A stretch of 64,000 nt of DNA from Cognatilysobacter segetis (GCF_004359965.1 NZ_SMRQ01000011.1:1-64000), one strand, 5' to 3'; positions 9,622-23,104 are shown, counted from the stretch's first letter. Numbers and translations are program-made. The notes: generated by a model from the sequence alone, not told the origin.

Positions 9622-10298
9622 GCGACCGCGGCCGCCGGCCGTCCGACGCGCCGATGTCCGCCCAACCGACGCCCCGACCGCCGCTGCTCGCCGCCACCGG
9701 CCTGCGCTTCTCGCGCGACGACGAACCCGTCTTCGGGCCGCTCGATCTGTCGGTCGACGTCGGCGAGGCGCTGCTCGTGCAGGGCGAGAACGGCGCGGGC
9801 AAGACAACGCTGCTTCGCGTCCTCGCCGGCCTGCTCCGCGCCGACGCGGGCGAGGTACGCATCGACGGCCGTCCGGCTACACCGGCCGAGCGCGCCGGGG
9901 TGATCGGCTACGTGGGCCACCTGCCCGGCCTTAAGGCGGACCTCTCGACGCTCGAGAACCTTGACTGCCTCGGTGGGCTGCAGGGCCGCCGGCCCGGGCT
10001 GGAGCCCGTCGACGCCCTGGACCTGGTCGGGCTGGCGGGCTACGAGGACCAGCTCGCCCGGCAGCTCTCGGCGGGGCAACGCAAGCGGCTGTCGCTCGCC
10101 CGCCTGTGGCTCTCGCCCTGCCCCTGGTGGCTGCTCGACGAGCCCTACGCGAACCTCGACCTCGACGGCATCGAGCTGGTCAACCGGCTGATCCGGCTGC
10201 ACCTCGACGACGGCGGCGCGACCCTGCTCACCACCCACGGCGCCTATGCCGCCCCACCGGTCCGTACCCGACTGCTGCCGCTGGAGCGTCCGGCATGA
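9618..10298 (+). CDS. ccmA: Heme exporter ATP-binding protein CcmA
   Basis: ATPase subunit of the CcmABCD complex that releases holo-CcmE for cytochrome c maturation; peripheral on the inner membrane. Walker A is GENGAGKTT (residues 56-64), the ABC signature [14 protein letters not shown], and Walker [13 protein letters not shown]; the short 226-residue length fits CcmA. The first ATG at 9618 overlaps the preceding stop. An in-frame ATG at 9654 would give 214 residues, nearer the family norm, and neither has a clear ribosome-binding site, so the exact start is open. The gene overlaps ccmB by four bases. Confidence 0.93.
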   Translation: MSDRGRRPSDAPMSAQPTPRPPLLAATGLRFSRDDEPVFGPLDLSVDVGEALLVQGENGAGKTTLLRVLAGLLRADAGEVRIDGRPATPAERAGVIGYVGHLPGLKADLSTLENLDCLGGLQGRRPGLEPVDALDLVGLAGYEDQLARQLSAGQRKRLSLARLWLSPCPWWLLDEPYANLDLDGIELVNRLIRLHLDDGGATLLTTHGAYAAPPVRTRLLPLERPA

Positions 10299-10987
10299 CC
10301 GCAGCTCACCCGCCGGGCCTGGCCCAGTCCGCGGCCGCGCTGGTCCGGCGGGACCTGCGGATCCTGTGGCGCCGTCGCAGCGAAGCGTTCCAGCCGGCGC
10401 TGTTCGCCGTGCTGGTGGCCGTCCTCTTCGCGCTCGCGCTCGGCGCCGACAGCCGCCTGCTGCCCAAGGTCGCCAGCGCCGTCCTGTGGCTCGCGGTGCT
10501 GCTGGCGGGCCTGCTGTCGCTGGACGCGCTCTTCCGCGCCGATGCCGAGGACGGCTCGCTCGAGCAGTGGATGCTGGCGCCCGTCCCGCTGCCGTGGCTG
10601 GTGCTGGTGCGCACGGCGATGCACTGGGCCACGACGGCCCTGCCGCTGCTGGTCGCTACGCCGCTGCTAAGCCTGCTGCTGCAGCTCCCGACGCCCCAGC
10701 TGCCGGTGCTGATGGCCTCCCTGGCGCTGGGCACGCCGCTGCTGAGCCTGATCGGCGCGGTGATTGCGGCACTGACGGTCGGGATGAAGCGCTCCGGTAT
10801 ACTCGTCGCCCTGCTGGCCCTGCCGCTGTACGTGCCGGTGCTGGTCTTCGGCGCGGGAAGCGTCGTCGCCGCCTCGCAGGGCCTGGACCCGACCGGTGCG
10901 CTGCTGCTCCTGGGCGCCGGGCTGGTCGCCAGCCTGCTGCTCGCCCCGCTCGCCGCCGCCGCGGCCCTGCGGATCGCGCTGAACTGA
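10295..10987 (+). CDS. ccmB: Heme exporter membrane protein CcmB
   Basis: Integral inner-membrane subunit of CcmABCD, 230 residues with six hydrophobic segments, starting at ATG 10295 within an ATGA overlap with ccmA. The N-terminal stretch [18 protein letters not shown] and the first hairpin with [15 protein letters not shown] are typical of CcmB. A 96-bp gap separates it from ccmC, the only sizeable break in the operon. No promoter was recognised in that gap. Confidence 0.92.
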   Translation: MTAAHPPGLAQSAAALVRRDLRILWRRRSEAFQPALFAVLVAVLFALALGADSRLLPKVASAVLWLAVLLAGLLSLDALFRADAEDGSLEQWMLAPVPLPWLVLVRTAMHWATTALPLLVATPLLSLLLQLPTPQLPVLMASLALGTPLLSLIGAVIAALTVGMKRSGILVALLALPLYVPVLVFGAGSVVAASQGLDPTGALLLLGAGLVASLLLAPLAAAAALRIALN

Positions 10988-11083
10988 AACGCCCGAATTG
11001 AGTCTGATCAAGCGCCCGTCCGCGCCCGTCGCGGAGACTTCCACGCACGCTCAGGCGGCCCGCCCGCCAGTCCCGACGCCCCG

Positions 11084-11830
11084 ATGAATCCGCTGGTCCG
11101 CTGGTTCCACCAACTCGGCTCGCCGCCCTACTTCGACCGCTTCGCCGCGCGCTGGGCGAAGTGGGGCTACGCGCTGGGCCTGCTGCTCATGCTGCCGGGC
11201 CTGTACGGCGCGCTGTTCACGGTCCCCGCCGACTACCAGCAGGGCGACAGCTTCCGCATCCTCTACATCCACGTGCCGTCGGCGTGGATGAGCATGGCGG
11301 CGTTCGCGGCGATGGCGTTCTACGCGGCCATCGCGCTGGTGTGGCGCATCAAGCTCTGCGAGATCCTCGCGATGGCCTGCGCGCCGATCGGCGCCGGGTT
11401 CACGCTGATCACGCTGCTCACCGGCTCGATCTGGGGCAAGCCCATGTGGGGCACGTGGTGGGACTGGGACCCGCGGCTCACCACCGAGCTGATCCTGCTG
11501 TTCCTCTACCTCGGCGTGATGGGCATCTACGGCGCGATCGACGATCGTCGTATCGCGGCGCGCGCCGCGTCGTTCCTCGCGCTCGTCGGCGTCGTGCTGC
11601 TGCCGATCATCCATTACTCGGTGGTGTGGTGGAACTCGCTGCACCAGGGGCAGACGATCCGCCTCTTCGGCGAGTCGTCGATGGACGCGTCGATGGTCGC
11701 GCCGCTCATCTGGATGGCGGTCGGCACGCATGTCTGGTTCGTTGGCGCCCTGCTCGCACGCGCGCGCGCCGACAACCTGCGTCGCGAAGCCGGCAAGGCC
11801 TGGATCGCGCAGACGGGAGCGGCTCGATGA
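11084..11830 (+). CDS. ccmC: Heme-handling protein CcmC
   Basis: Inner-membrane protein of 248 residues that presents heme to CcmE on the periplasmic face. It carries the family's tryptophan-rich motif [12 protein letters not shown] around residues 122-133 and two conserved histidines that ligate heme, His63 in YIHVPSAW and one in [15 protein letters not shown]. Six membrane segments are apparent. The stop overlaps the ATG of ccmD (ATGA). Distinguished from CcmF by its short length and lone tryptophan motif. Confidence 0.94.
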   Translation: MNPLVRWFHQLGSPPYFDRFAARWAKWGYALGLLLMLPGLYGALFTVPADYQQGDSFRILYIHVPSAWMSMAAFAAMAFYAAIALVWRIKLCEILAMACAPIGAGFTLITLLTGSIWGKPMWGTWWDWDPRLTTELILLFLYLGVMGIYGAIDDRRIAARAASFLALVGVVLLPIIHYSVVWWNSLHQGQTIRLFGESSMDASMVAPLIWMAVGTHVWFVGALLARARADNLRREAGKAWIAQTGAAR

Positions 11831-11997
11831 GCTACGCCGGCTACGTCGCCGCGGCCTACGCCGTATTCGTCATCGTGCTCGCGTGGGACTTCGTGGCTAC
11901 GCAGCTCCAGATCCGCCGTCGCCTGCGCGACGCGCAGCGTCGCCAGTCACGCGACGCCGCCCGCGCGCGCCCGAAACGTTCCGTGGAAGTGCAATGA
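11827..11997 (+). CDS. ccmD: Heme exporter subunit CcmD
   Basis: Small membrane protein of 56 residues: one hydrophobic segment ([17 protein letters not shown]) followed by a very basic cytoplasmic tail. It stabilises CcmABC and helps release holo-CcmE. ATG 11827 overlaps the ccmC stop and its own stop overlaps the ccmE ATG, so translation is likely coupled throughout. Assignment rests on position, size and topology more than on conserved residues, as usual for CcmD. Confidence 0.9.
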   Translation: MSYAGYVAAAYAVFVIVLAWDFVATQLQIRRRLRDAQRRQSRDAARARPKRSVEVQ

Positions 11998-12503
11998 ACC
12001 CGATCCGTCGCCGCCGCCTGCTGTGGATCCTCGCGCTCGTCCTGGGCGCGGGCCTCGCGGCCACCCTCGTCGCGACGGCGTTGCAGCGCAACGTCGCGTA
12101 TCTCTACACGCCGTCGGAGATCTTTTCCGGCCAGGCCGGCGCGAACGTGCGCGACGGCGGGGCGAAGTTCCGCCTCGGCGGCATGGTCGCGCGCGGCTCG
12201 TTCAAGCGCGCCGAAGGCTCGATGGAAGCGCATTTCAACGTCACCGACGGCGATCGCGTGATGCCCGTGGTCTACACCGGCATCCTGCCCGACCTCTTCC
12301 GCGAGGACCAGGCCGTCATCGCCACGGGCCGCATGCAGGGCGATCGCTTCATCGCCGAGCAGGTGCTCGCCAAGCACGACGAGACCTACATGCCGAAGGA
12401 AGTCGCCGAAAAGATGGGCAAGGCGCACCGCAAGCACGATGTCGCCTCCGATGCGCCCGCCGATGCGTCCGCGCCGGTCACGCCGGCCGGAGCGATGCAG
12501 TGA
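11994..12503 (+). CDS. ccmE: Periplasmic heme chaperone CcmE
   Basis: Membrane-anchored heme carrier of 169 residues. One N-terminal anchor (residues 9-30) is followed by an OB-fold with [15 protein letters not shown]. The heme-binding His128 and nearby Tyr132 lie in AKHDETYMP, so this is the His-type (not Cys-type) CcmE. The C-terminal tail is Ala/Asp-rich and flexible. ATG 11994 overlaps the ccmD stop, and the stop overlaps the GTG start of ccmF. Confidence 0.95.
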   Translation: MNPIRRRRLLWILALVLGAGLAATLVATALQRNVAYLYTPSEIFSGQAGANVRDGGAKFRLGGMVARGSFKRAEGSMEAHFNVTDGDRVMPVVYTGILPDLFREDQAVIATGRMQGDRFIAEQVLAKHDETYMPKEVAEKMGKAHRKHDVASDAPADASAPVTPAGAMQ

Positions 12504-14482
12504 CCGACCTGATCGCCGCGCTGCCCGAGCTCGGGCAGTTCGCGCTGCTGCTCGCGTTCGTCGTGGCGATCGTGCAGTCCACGCTGCCGCTGATCGGCGC
12601 GCACCGCGGCCTCGGTGCGTGGATGGAGGTGGCCCGCCCGGCCGCCTACGCGCAACTCGCATGCATCGCGTTCGCCTTCATGGCATTGACGGTCGCGTTC
12701 GTCACGCAGGATTTCTCGGTGAAGTACGTCGCCGAGAACAGCAATTCGCTGCTGCCGTTGCGGTACCGCTATTCCGCGGTCTGGGGCTCGCACGAGGGTT
12801 CGTTGTTGTTGTGGGCGCTCGTGCTCGCACTGTGGACGGGCGCCGTCGCGACGTTCTCTCGCGGGCTGCCGCGCCATATGGTCGCCCGCGTGCTGAGCGT
12901 GATGGGCATCGTCGCGGTCGGTTTCCTCGCGTTCCTCATCTTCACCAGCAATCCCTTCACCCGCCTGTTGCCGGCAGCCGCCGAGGGCCGTGACCTGAAT
13001 CCGCTGCTGCAGGATCCCGGCCTGATCATCCATCCGCCGATGCTCTATGCGGGCTACGTCGGCTTCGCCGTGCCGTTCGCATTCGCGATCGCCGCGCTGC
13101 TCGAGGGCGGCGTCGACGCGCGCTGGCTGCGCTGGACGCGTCCGTGGACGAACGTCGCCTGGGCCTGCCTGACGATCGGCATCGCGCTGGGCTCGTGGTG
13201 GGCGTACTACGAGCTCGGCTGGGGCGGCTGGTGGTTCTGGGACCCGGTCGAGAACGCGTCGTTCATGCCGTGGCTCGCGGGCGCGGCGCTGATCCATTCG
13301 CAGGCGGTGACGGAAAAGCGCGGTGGCTTCGTCGGCTGGACGCTGCTGCTCGCGATCGCTGCCTTCTCGCTCTCGCTGCTGGGCACGTTCCTCGTGCGCT
13401 CGGGCGTGCTCACGAGCGTGCACGCGTTCGCCGCCGATCCCACGCGCGGCACGTTCGTGCTGATCTTCCTCGGCATCGTGATCGGCGGCTCGCTGCTGCT
13501 GTATGCGCTGCGCGCGCCCGAGGGCGACGCGGCGCGCGGCGGGTACTTCGCCTCCTACTCCCGCGAGACGCTGCTGCTCGTCAACAACGTTCTGCTCAGC
13601 GCAAGCTGCGCCATGGTGCTGCTCGGCACGCTGTACCCGCTGCTCGCCGATGCGCTGGACCTCGGCAAGATCTCGGTCGGCCCGCCGTACTTCGCGTCGT
13701 TCTTCGTTCCGCTGGTCGCGCTGATCGCGCTGCTTCTTCCGCTGGGCCCGCTGACGAAGTGGCAGCGCGACGAGCCGTCGCGGCCGGCGAAGCTGCTGGC
13801 GCCTCTGCTGGTGCTCGCGCTGCTGGCGGGCATCGCAACCTTCCTGGCGCTGCCGCACGGCGGCTGGAAGACCGCGCTGGGGGTCGCAGGTGCAGCGTGG
13901 GTCGTGCTGGGGACGCTTCGCTTCGTCTGGCAGCGGCTACGCATGCCCGGCGCGCGCTTCACCGCCGAGATGGTCGGCATGGTCCTCGCTCATGCCGGCG
14001 TCGGCGTATTCGTCGTCGGCGCGCTGCTGGTCGAGGGCATGGCGCAGCAACACGAACTCGCGCTGCGCCCCGGCCAGTCCGTCGAGCTCGCCGGCTACGC
14101 GTTCCGCTTCGAAGGCGTGAGCCATTCGCGCGGTCCCAACTACGAGGCCGACCGCGGCACCGTCGTGGTGACGCGCGGCGACCGCGTCGTGCAGACGATG
14201 CATCCGGAAAAGCGCAACTACGCGAGCGGCGGCCAGGTGATGACGGAAGCGGCGATCGTGCCGGGCGTGTCGAAGGACCTCTACGTCGCACTGGGCGAGC
14301 CGCTCGGCGGCGGGGCCTGGGCCGTGCGCGTGCACGTCAAGCCATTCGTGCGGTGGATCTGGTCAGGCGCGTTGCTCATGGCACTCGGCGGCCTGGCGGC
14401 GGCCTCCGACCGGCGCTTCCGCAATGCCCGCGAACGCGCCGCCACCGGTGCGCAGCCCGTTCCGGCAGGAGCCGCGCCGTGA
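12500..14482 (+). CDS. ccmF: Cytochrome c heme lyase subunit CcmF
   Basis: Large inner-membrane protein of 660 residues with many membrane segments; with CcmH and CcmI it attaches heme to apocytochrome c. The WWD motif [19 protein letters not shown] is near residue 244 and the heme-ligand histidines are visible, for example in [10 protein letters not shown]. The start is GTG at 12500, overlapping the ccmE stop in GTGA; no ATG gives a better fit and longer frames upstream lie inside ccmE. The stop overlaps the GTG of dsbE. Confidence 0.95.
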   Translation: MTDLIAALPELGQFALLLAFVVAIVQSTLPLIGAHRGLGAWMEVARPAAYAQLACIAFAFMALTVAFVTQDFSVKYVAENSNSLLPLRYRYSAVWGSHEGSLLLWALVLALWTGAVATFSRGLPRHMVARVLSVMGIVAVGFLAFLIFTSNPFTRLLPAAAEGRDLNPLLQDPGLIIHPPMLYAGYVGFAVPFAFAIAALLEGGVDARWLRWTRPWTNVAWACLTIGIALGSWWAYYELGWGGWWFWDPVENASFMPWLAGAALIHSQAVTEKRGGFVGWTLLLAIAAFSLSLLGTFLVRSGVLTSVHAFAADPTRGTFVLIFLGIVIGGSLLLYALRAPEGDAARGGYFASYSRETLLLVNNVLLSASCAMVLLGTLYPLLADALDLGKISVGPPYFASFFVPLVALIALLLPLGPLTKWQRDEPSRPAKLLAPLLVLALLAGIATFLALPHGGWKTALGVAGAAWVVLGTLRFVWQRLRMPGARFTAEMVGMVLAHAGVGVFVVGALLVEGMAQQHELALRPGQSVELAGYAFRFEGVSHSRGPNYEADRGTVVVTRGDRVVQTMHPEKRNYASGGQVMTEAAIVPGVSKDLYVALGEPLGGGAWAVRVHVKPFVRWIWSGALLMALGGLAAASDRRFRNARERAATGAQPVPAGAAP

Positions 14483-15030
14483 ACCGCAGCCGCTGGATTC
14501 CGTTGGCCGTCTTCGCCGCATTGGCTGCATTGCTTGCGGCAGGCGTCTGGCTCAGCCGCCGTCCCGATCGCGAGGCCCTGCCTTCGCCGCTGATCGGTAA
14601 GCCCGCGCCCGAGTTCGCGCTGCCGTCGCTGCACCAGCCGGAGCGCATCGTGCGTGCCGCCGACCTACGGGGCGCGCCCTACCTGCTCAACGTCTGGGGC
14701 AGCTGGTGCCCGGCCTGTCGCGAGGAGCATCCGGTCATCACGCGCTTCGCCGAGACCAAGCGCGTGCGCGTGGTCGGCTACAACTGGAAGGACGCACGCC
14801 CCGACGCGCTGCGCTGGCTCGAGCAGTTCGGCAACCCGTATTGGCTGGTGATCGTCGACGAACCCGGCGACACGGCGATCGACTTCGGCATCTACGGTGC
14901 GCCGGAAACTTACCTGATCGACGCCAATGGCCGCATCCGCTGGAAACACGTGGGCGAGCTCAGCGACGCGATCATCCGCGACGAGGTGATGCCGCAGCTG
15001 CAGGCACTGGAGAGCGAACATGGCGCGTAG
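14479..15030 (+). CDS. dsbE: Thiol:disulfide interchange protein DsbE/CcmG
   Basis: Membrane-anchored periplasmic thioredoxin of 183 residues that keeps the apocytochrome CXXCH cysteines reduced. One anchor (residues 6-25) precedes a thioredoxin fold with the active site WCPAC (Cys77, Cys80) and the cis-proline loop YGAPETYLID, which is typical of CcmG. GTG 14479 is in a GTGA overlap with ccmF. It overlaps ccmH by 11 bases. Confidence 0.94.
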   Translation: MNRSRWIPLAVFAALAALLAAGVWLSRRPDREALPSPLIGKPAPEFALPSLHQPERIVRAADLRGAPYLLNVWGSWCPACREEHPVITRFAETKRVRVVGYNWKDARPDALRWLEQFGNPYWLVIVDEPGDTAIDFGIYGAPETYLIDANGRIRWKHVGELSDAIIRDEVMPQLQALESEHGA

Positions 15031-15463
15031 GTTCGTCGCCATTCTCGCCGGTCTGCTGGTGGTCGCCTCGGCCTTTGCGCAGGTCGCGGACCGGCGTCCT
15101 CTGCAGTTCCGGGATACGACCGAGGACGCGCGCTTCCGCGACCTCACGCACGAGCTGCGCTGCGTGATGTGCCAGAACCAGTCGATCGCCGATTCCGATG
15201 CGCAGATCGCCGTCGACCTGCGACGCGAGATCCTGCGCCTCATGCGCGACGGGCGCAGCGACGAGGAGATCCGTCGCTTCCTCGTCGATCGCTACGGCGA
15301 GTTCGTGCTCTACCGTCCGAACGTCGGTCCGGCCACGTGGCTGCTCTGGTTCGGACCGCTGGCCGTGCTGCTGGCCGGCGGTGCGGTCGTCTGGCGCATC
15401 GTGCGCGAACGGTCGGCGCGGCCGGGCGCGACGCCGGTCGATCCCGACAGCGGAGAGTGGTGA
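15020..15463 (+). CDS. ccmH: Cytochrome c maturation protein CcmH (CycL)
   Basis: Periplasmic thiol-oxidoreductase subunit, 147 residues. A signal peptide or first anchor (residues 1-20) is followed by the redox motif LRCVMCQNQS (Cys48, Cys51), and a C-terminal membrane helix (WLLWFGPLAVLLAGGAVV) holds it to the membrane. This is the short CcmH; the TPR part is encoded separately by the next gene, unlike E. coli where the two are fused. The stop and the next ATG share one base (TGATG). Confidence 0.94.
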   Translation: MARRFVAILAGLLVVASAFAQVADRRPLQFRDTTEDARFRDLTHELRCVMCQNQSIADSDAQIAVDLRREILRLMRDGRSDEEIRRFLVDRYGEFVLYRPNVGPATWLLWFGPLAVLLAGGAVVWRIVRERSARPGATPVDPDSGEW

Positions 15464-16452
15464 TGAACTACGGCTTCATCGCGGCGGCGCTGGTACTCGG
15501 CCTCGCGGTCCTCGTGCCCGCCTTCTGGCCGCTGATCCGCCGTCGCCCCGCCGTGGGCGGCCTCCTGGCCGGCGCGGCGCTCGTGCTGGTGTCCTCGATG
15601 TACCTGCTGGTCGGCAGCCCGGCGGCACTGGATCCGGCCAACGTGCGCACGCCCGATACGCTCGCCGGCGCGGTGCAGCGCCTGGAAACGGAGCTCGCGC
15701 GCCAGCCGGCGCAACCCGATGGCTGGCGCCTGCTCGCCGATGCGTACCGCGCGCAGGGTCGCGTGGCGGACGTCGCGCGCGCGCTGGGTCAGGCCGTGCG
15801 TTACTCGCCGCGCGACGCCGACCTGCTCGCCCAGGCCGCCGAAGCCCGCGCGCTGGCAGCGCCCGACCGGCGCTTCGACGCCGACGCGATGCTCTACCTG
15901 CAGCGGGCGCTGGCGGTGCAGCCGTCACACCAGCGGTCCCGTTGGTTCATGGGGGTCGCGCAGCGCCAAGCCGGGAAGCCCGCGGACGCCGCGGCGACCT
16001 GGCAGGCCCTGCTGCCCGACGTCGACCCGGCGACCGCGACCGCGCTGCGGCCGCAGATCGACGCCGCCCGCGCCGACGCGGGCCTGCCGCCGCTGCCGGC
16101 GGCGCCTGCCGCGCGAATGCTGTCGGTTGTCGTCGACATCGACCCCGCCCTTCGCCGCACGCTTCCCGCGGATGCCGCGGTGTTCGTCATCGCGCGCGAG
16201 CCGGGCGGCGCGCCGATGCCCGTCGCGGCCAAGCGGATCACGCTTGCGGATCTACCCGCGACGTTGACGCTCTCCGACGCCGACAGCCCGATGCCGACGC
16301 GCCGCCTGTCGCAGCTTGCGAAGGTGGAAGTGCTGGCGCGCGTGTCGCGCAGCGGGACGGCGAACGCCACCCCGGGCGACCTGGAATCCGCCGCGCAGGT
16401 GGTGGCGTCGGACGGTCGCGCGAAGCTGGCCATCGACCACGCGCGTCCCTGA
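15463..16452 (+). CDS. ccmI: Apocytochrome chaperone CcmI (TPR protein)
   Basis: Last gene of the ccm operon, 329 residues. Two N-terminal membrane helices (residues 5-22 and 32-50) precede TPR repeats at about 70-200 (GWRLLADAYRAQGRVADV and neighbours) and a C-terminal beta domain with ISG-like VFVIAREPGGAPMPVAAKR. Known CcmI binds the C-terminus of apocytochromes and hands them to CcmFH. The TGATG overlap with ccmH indicates coupling. A clear terminator follows 40 bases downstream, ending the operon. Confidence 0.9.
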   Translation: MNYGFIAAALVLGLAVLVPAFWPLIRRRPAVGGLLAGAALVLVSSMYLLVGSPAALDPANVRTPDTLAGAVQRLETELARQPAQPDGWRLLADAYRAQGRVADVARALGQAVRYSPRDADLLAQAAEARALAAPDRRFDADAMLYLQRALAVQPSHQRSRWFMGVAQRQAGKPADAAATWQALLPDVDPATATALRPQIDAARADAGLPPLPAAPAARMLSVVVDIDPALRRTLPADAAVFVIAREPGGAPMPVAAKRITLADLPATLTLSDADSPMPTRRLSQLAKVEVLARVSRSGTANATPGDLESAAQVVASDGRAKLAIDHARP

Positions 16453-16495
16453 CGAGCGCGGCCGCAGCCTGCAGCACTGGCGGCCGCGCCAACGA

Positions 16496-16521
16496 AAAAG
16501 CCCCGCCGGAGCGGGGCTTTT
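16496..16521. terminator. Bidirectional terminator between ccmI and ppsA
   Basis: The stem AAAAGCCCCGC / GCGGGGCTTTT with loop CGGA is flanked by A- and T-runs on both sides, so it can end the ccm operon on the plus strand and ppsA on the minus strand. Confidence 0.9.
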
Positions 16522-16542
16522 CTTCGTCCGGTCGCGAATCGA

Positions 16543-18921
<2,379 letters not shown>

Positions 18922-19053
18922 GACCTTCTCCGAGGAGGTTTTCCGGGCACGTCCGGCCGGCGGATTGCGGATATGATCGCCGCTGCGTCCCGCGCATACA
19001 AGCTTGATTTGCCGGGGTTTTTCCTGTCCCACCACCGCATGGCGCACACCGCG

Positions 19054-19875
19054 ATGAGCGACGTTCGACCCGTCTTCTACGTCTCCGACGGCACCGGCAT
19101 CACCGCCGAGACGATCGGCCACAGCGTGCTCACGCAGTTCACCGAAACCCGGTTCGAGACGTTCCGCATCTCGTTCGTCGATTCGCTGGAACGGGCGAGC
19201 GAGACGGTCGCCCGCATCCGTGAAGCGGGCGCGCGGCATGGTGTACGACCGATCGTGATCAATTCGTGCGTGGACCCGGAGGTCAGTGCGGCGTTGGTCG
19301 AGAGCGGCGCCCTGATGCTCGACGTCTTCGCACCCTTCATCGAGCCGCTGGAGCGCGAGCTCGGCCAGAACCGGCAGCGGCACGTCGGCCGTGCGCACGG
19401 CATGGTCGACTTCGAGCGCTACCACCGCCGCATCGACGCGATCAACTTCACGCTGACGCACGACGACGGCCAGAGCCTCGACTATTCCGCCGCCGACCTC
19501 GTGCTCGTGGCGGTGTCCCGCGCGGGCAAGACCCCGACCTGCCTATACCTTGCGCTGCACTACGGCGTATGCGCGGCGAACTACCCGCTGACCGAGGAAG
19601 ACCTCGAGCACGACCGGCTGCCGCCGCGCCTGCGCCCCTACCGCGACAAGCTGTTCGGCCTGACCATCGAGCCGTCGCGCCTGCAGCAGATCCGGCAGGA
19701 GCGCCGTCCGAACTCGCGTTATGCGCAACTGGAGACGTGCCGGCGCGAAGTCGCGGCCGCCGAAGCCATGTTCCGCGCCGAGCGCATCCCGACGCTGAGC
19801 ACCACGCACACGTCGATCGAGGAGATCGCGAGCAAGGTGCTGACCACGCTCGGGCTGCAGCGCGAGATGTTCTGA
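19054..19875 (+). CDS. ppsR: PEP synthase regulatory protein (kinase/pyrophosphorylase)
   Basis: Bifunctional serine/threonine kinase and phosphorylase of the DUF299/PSRP family, 273 residues. It inactivates PEP synthase with ADP as phosphate donor and reactivates it with inorganic phosphate. The P-loop [10 protein letters not shown] is at about residues 153-162, and the N-terminal [12 protein letters not shown] is strongly conserved. I take ATG 19054; ATG 19039 is in frame and would add five residues, and neither has a strong ribosome-binding site. The 132-bp divergent gap to ppsA must hold both promoters. Confidence 0.95.
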   Translation: MSDVRPVFYVSDGTGITAETIGHSVLTQFTETRFETFRISFVDSLERASETVARIREAGARHGVRPIVINSCVDPEVSAALVESGALMLDVFAPFIEPLERELGQNRQRHVGRAHGMVDFERYHRRIDAINFTLTHDDGQSLDYSAADLVLVAVSRAGKTPTCLYLALHYGVCAANYPLTEEDLEHDRLPPRLRPYRDKLFGLTIEPSRLQQIRQERRPNSRYAQLETCRREVAAAEAMFRAERIPTLSTTHTSIEEIASKVLTTLGLQREMF

Positions 19876-19962
19876 GGACGCGATCACGGCTTCCCGTATC
19901 TGGGCCTGAACGCGTTCGGCGGCGTCGCACCGGCGTGGACAGGCCGCGTGTACAGTCGATCC

Positions 19963-20469
19963 ATGACGACTGTCGCCGCCCGTAAACGCCTCGTCCCGCG
20001 CCTCGGCCGCTTCGCCTGGCTGATGGCGCTGTACGCCGAGAACCACGGCCGCCTCGCGCGGCTTTTCGATATCCGGCACCTGGCCGAGGGCCGATGGACG
20101 TCCGATATCGGCGACGGGGTGGCGCTGCGCGTCGACGTGATAGGCCAGCACCCGTACACCACGGAAGTCCGGTTGAGCTATGCGATGACCGATCCCGTCA
20201 CTGGAGAATCGGATCCGTCGGCCTACGTCCGCCTGTATCACGATGCCCGCCAGGCCGAGGCCACGCATTGCTACGTCGGACGGCGGTGGCAGGACGTGAT
20301 CGGCGTCAACCCGACGCCCGAGCGGCTGCTGGGCCATCGCATGCGGATGAACACGTTCCTCGGCAAGTGGCTGCAATACCTGGGCGAGCGCGGGCATTCG
20401 ACCGCGACGCTGCGCTTCGTCGGACCGCTCGATGCTGCGGAACGTGAAGTAATCGTGCAGGACGCTTGA
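19963..20469 (+). CDS. DUF1249 family protein
   Basis: Soluble protein of 168 residues resembling E. coli YqiB (DUF1249), function unknown. Visible features are a basic N-terminus leading into FAWLMALYAENHGRL, a beta-rich middle with VRLYHDARQAEATHCY, and a Leu-rich C-terminal helix with NTFLGKWLQYL. In many gammaproteobacteria the family sits near cpdA and nudF; here it lies between ppsR and two tRNA genes. A tRNA promoter overlaps its last codons. Confidence 0.85.
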   Translation: MTTVAARKRLVPRLGRFAWLMALYAENHGRLARLFDIRHLAEGRWTSDIGDGVALRVDVIGQHPYTTEVRLSYAMTDPVTGESDPSAYVRLYHDARQAEATHCYVGRRWQDVIGVNPTPERLLGHRMRMNTFLGKWLQYLGERGHSTATLRFVGPLDAAEREVIVQDA

Positions 20470-20494
20470 CGGACCCCGGGCTCATCACTAACAT
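20466..20494 (+). promoter_or_regulatory. Promoter of the tRNA-Ala/tRNA-Glu pair
   Basis: A -35 box TTGACG (20466-20471), a 17-base spacer and a -10 box TAACAT (20489-20494) lie 18 bases ahead of the first tRNA. The G+C-rich stretch after the -10 (GCCGGC) is the kind of discriminator found in stringently controlled stable-RNA promoters. The -35 overlaps the stop codon of the DUF1249 gene. Confidence 0.7.
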
Positions 20495-20512
20495 GCCGGC
20501 TCTCCAGCGCGT

Positions 20513-20588
<76 letters not shown>

Positions 20589-20627
20589 ATCTTCGACTCG
20601 TCGAGCGGTATCCGGAGAGTCAACGAC

Positions 20628-20703
20628 GTCCCCATCGTCTAGAGGCCTAGGACATTACCCTTTCACGGTAGCGACCGGGGTTCGAATCCCCGTGGGGACG
20701 CCA
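20628..20703 (+). tRNA. tRNA-Glu (anticodon TTC)
   Basis: A 76-base cloverleaf. The acceptor stem GTCCCCA pairs with TGGGGAC, the anticodon stem TTACC/GGTAG carries loop CTTTCAC with anticodon TTC, and the T arm contains GGTTCGAATCC. CCA is encoded. It is 39 bases behind the tRNA-Ala gene and shares its promoter and terminator. Confidence 0.97.
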
Positions 20704-20711
20704 TCCTTCAG

Positions 20712-20740
20712 AAGCCCGCGAAAGCGGGCTTTTGTTTTTT
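20712..20740 (+). terminator. Intrinsic terminator of the tRNA pair
   Basis: Perfect stem AAGCCCGC/GCGGGCTT closed by a GAAA loop and followed by TTGTTTTTT, nine bases after the tRNA-Glu CCA end. Confidence 0.93.
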
Positions 20741-20745
20741 CCGGC

Positions 20746-21354
20746 TCAGGGATCGAGCGATCGACGCAGGACTTCGTCGTCCGCCTCGCCACCGTGCAGT
20801 GGCAGGCAGTTCGCCTTCCGAAGGCGACGCTCCACTTCCTTGCAGCGCCGCGGTGGCCCGCCGAACGCAGCCGCCGCGACGCCCACCGCCGCCGAGCGAA
20901 ACGAGGCCTGACGCAGCGCGTCGCCTTCGGGAACCCATGCTTGGGCGAAACGCGTGGGCCGCGCCTCCACCGCCGGCGCCCGCTCGAGTGGGTTCCGGGC
21001 TTCCGCCGTGGACGCAGCCATATCTGGAAGTCGCAGGTCCAGCGGCGCGACGACGACGTCGTGGACCGCAGTACCCGACGACTGCACCGGCGCCTCGCCC
21101 GCCGCCCGCGGGAGCGGATCGACGGTGTGCGTCGCCTCGCGCGCGATGGTGGTTGCCCGCTAGGACCGCGGACGCGTCACGCGTCCGGCCACGCGCGGCG
21201 CAGGGATGACTTCGACGACGAGCGCGTCGTCGTGCGCGCCCGGCGCCACCGGCGGCCGTAGCTGCGCAATCCCGATACCGATCGCCGCCTGCATCGCGCC
21301 GACCGCGATCCACGCGATCGTCGCGTCCCGCCGTTCCCTTGCGTCCCGCACCAT
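20746..21354 (-). pseudogene. Small single-pass membrane protein gene, interrupted by an in-frame amber codon
   Basis: One frame runs 203 codons from ATG 21354 to TGA 20746 and is broken only by TAG at 21160-21162. The 64-residue first part (MVRDARERRDATIAW...) has a membrane segment AWIAVGAMQAAIGIGIAQL and ends ...VTRPRS. The 138-codon second part continues RATTIAREATHTVDPL and ends DEVLRRSLDP. GGGAGG lies just before the ATG. In the second part a possible GTG restart at 21087 has GAGG upstream. The layout (cytoplasmic tail, one helix, proline-rich periplasmic part) is reminiscent of TonB-like or other anchored proteins, but I recognise no family. It may be a recent nonsense mutation, a sequencing error, or two separate products. 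Confidence 0.55.
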
Positions 21355-21404
21355 GCCCGCCTCCCTTGGACGGGCATCCGACCGTAGCGAGAGGACGCAG
21401 TTCC

Positions 21405-21992
21405 CTAGGCGTTCGTGCCCGCCTGCCCCGCGAGCGCGCCCATGAACTGGCGGTAGTGCCGCAGTTCGGCGATCGAGTCGCGCACGTCGCTCAGCGCGGT
21501 ATGGGCGGCTTCCTTGCTGACCCCGGCCAGCACCTGCGGCGCCCACCGCCGCGCCAGTTCCTTTATCGTGCTCACGTCGAGGTTGCGGTAGTGGAAATGC
21601 CGCTCGAGACGCGGCATAAGGCGATGCAGGAAACGGCGGTCCTGGCAGATCGAATTGCCGCACATCGGCGAGGCGCCGGGCGCGATCCACTGCTCCAGGA
21701 ACGCGACCGTGAGCCGCTCGGCTTCGGCCATGTCGACCGTCGAAGCGACGACGCGATCCCACAGGCCCGAACGCCGATGCTGGTTGCGATTCCAGTCGTC
21801 CATCGCCTCGAGCCGCGCGACGGGGTGCGCGATCGCGAGCTCCGGCCCTTCGGCGAGGATCTGCAGGTCGGCATCGGTCACGATCGTCGCGATCTCGAGG
21901 ATCGAATCGGTCCCGGTATCCAACCCCGTCATTTCGAGGTCGATCCAGATCAGGCGTTGGCCGTGCCCGCGCGGGTCGCTCATCTGCATCAT
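21405..21992 (-). CDS. orn: Oligoribonuclease
   Basis: 3'-5' exonuclease that degrades short RNA oligomers, including pGpG from cyclic-di-GMP breakdown. The 195-residue protein has the DEDDh fold: Asp and Glu of [11 protein letters not shown] near residue 18-20, and the C-terminal [11 protein letters not shown] with the catalytic His and Asp. ATG 21992 gives MMQMSDPRG; an internal ATG at 21983 would drop three residues, and no ribosome-binding site settles the choice. It stands alone and divergent from the DUF2721 gene. Confidence 0.95.
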   Translation of the reverse strand: MMQMSDPRGHGQRLIWIDLEMTGLDTGTDSILEIATIVTDADLQILAEGPELAIAHPVARLEAMDDWNRNQHRRSGLWDRVVASTVDMAEAERLTVAFLEQWIAPGASPMCGNSICQDRRFLHRLMPRLERHFHYRNLDVSTIKELARRWAPQVLAGVSKEAAHTALSDVRDSIAELRHYRQFMGALAGQAGTNA

Positions 21993-22044
21993 CCGTGTCG
22001 TGTTGGACGCATCATAATCCAGTGACCCTCACGACCCGAACGCG

Positions 22045-23104
<1,060 letters not shown>

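Noticed and set aside
20746-21354. Amber codon read as pyrrolysine or another recoding event
   Set aside because: No pylS, pylT or other recoding genes are seen, and nothing around the TAG resembles a recoding signal; a mutation or error is simpler.
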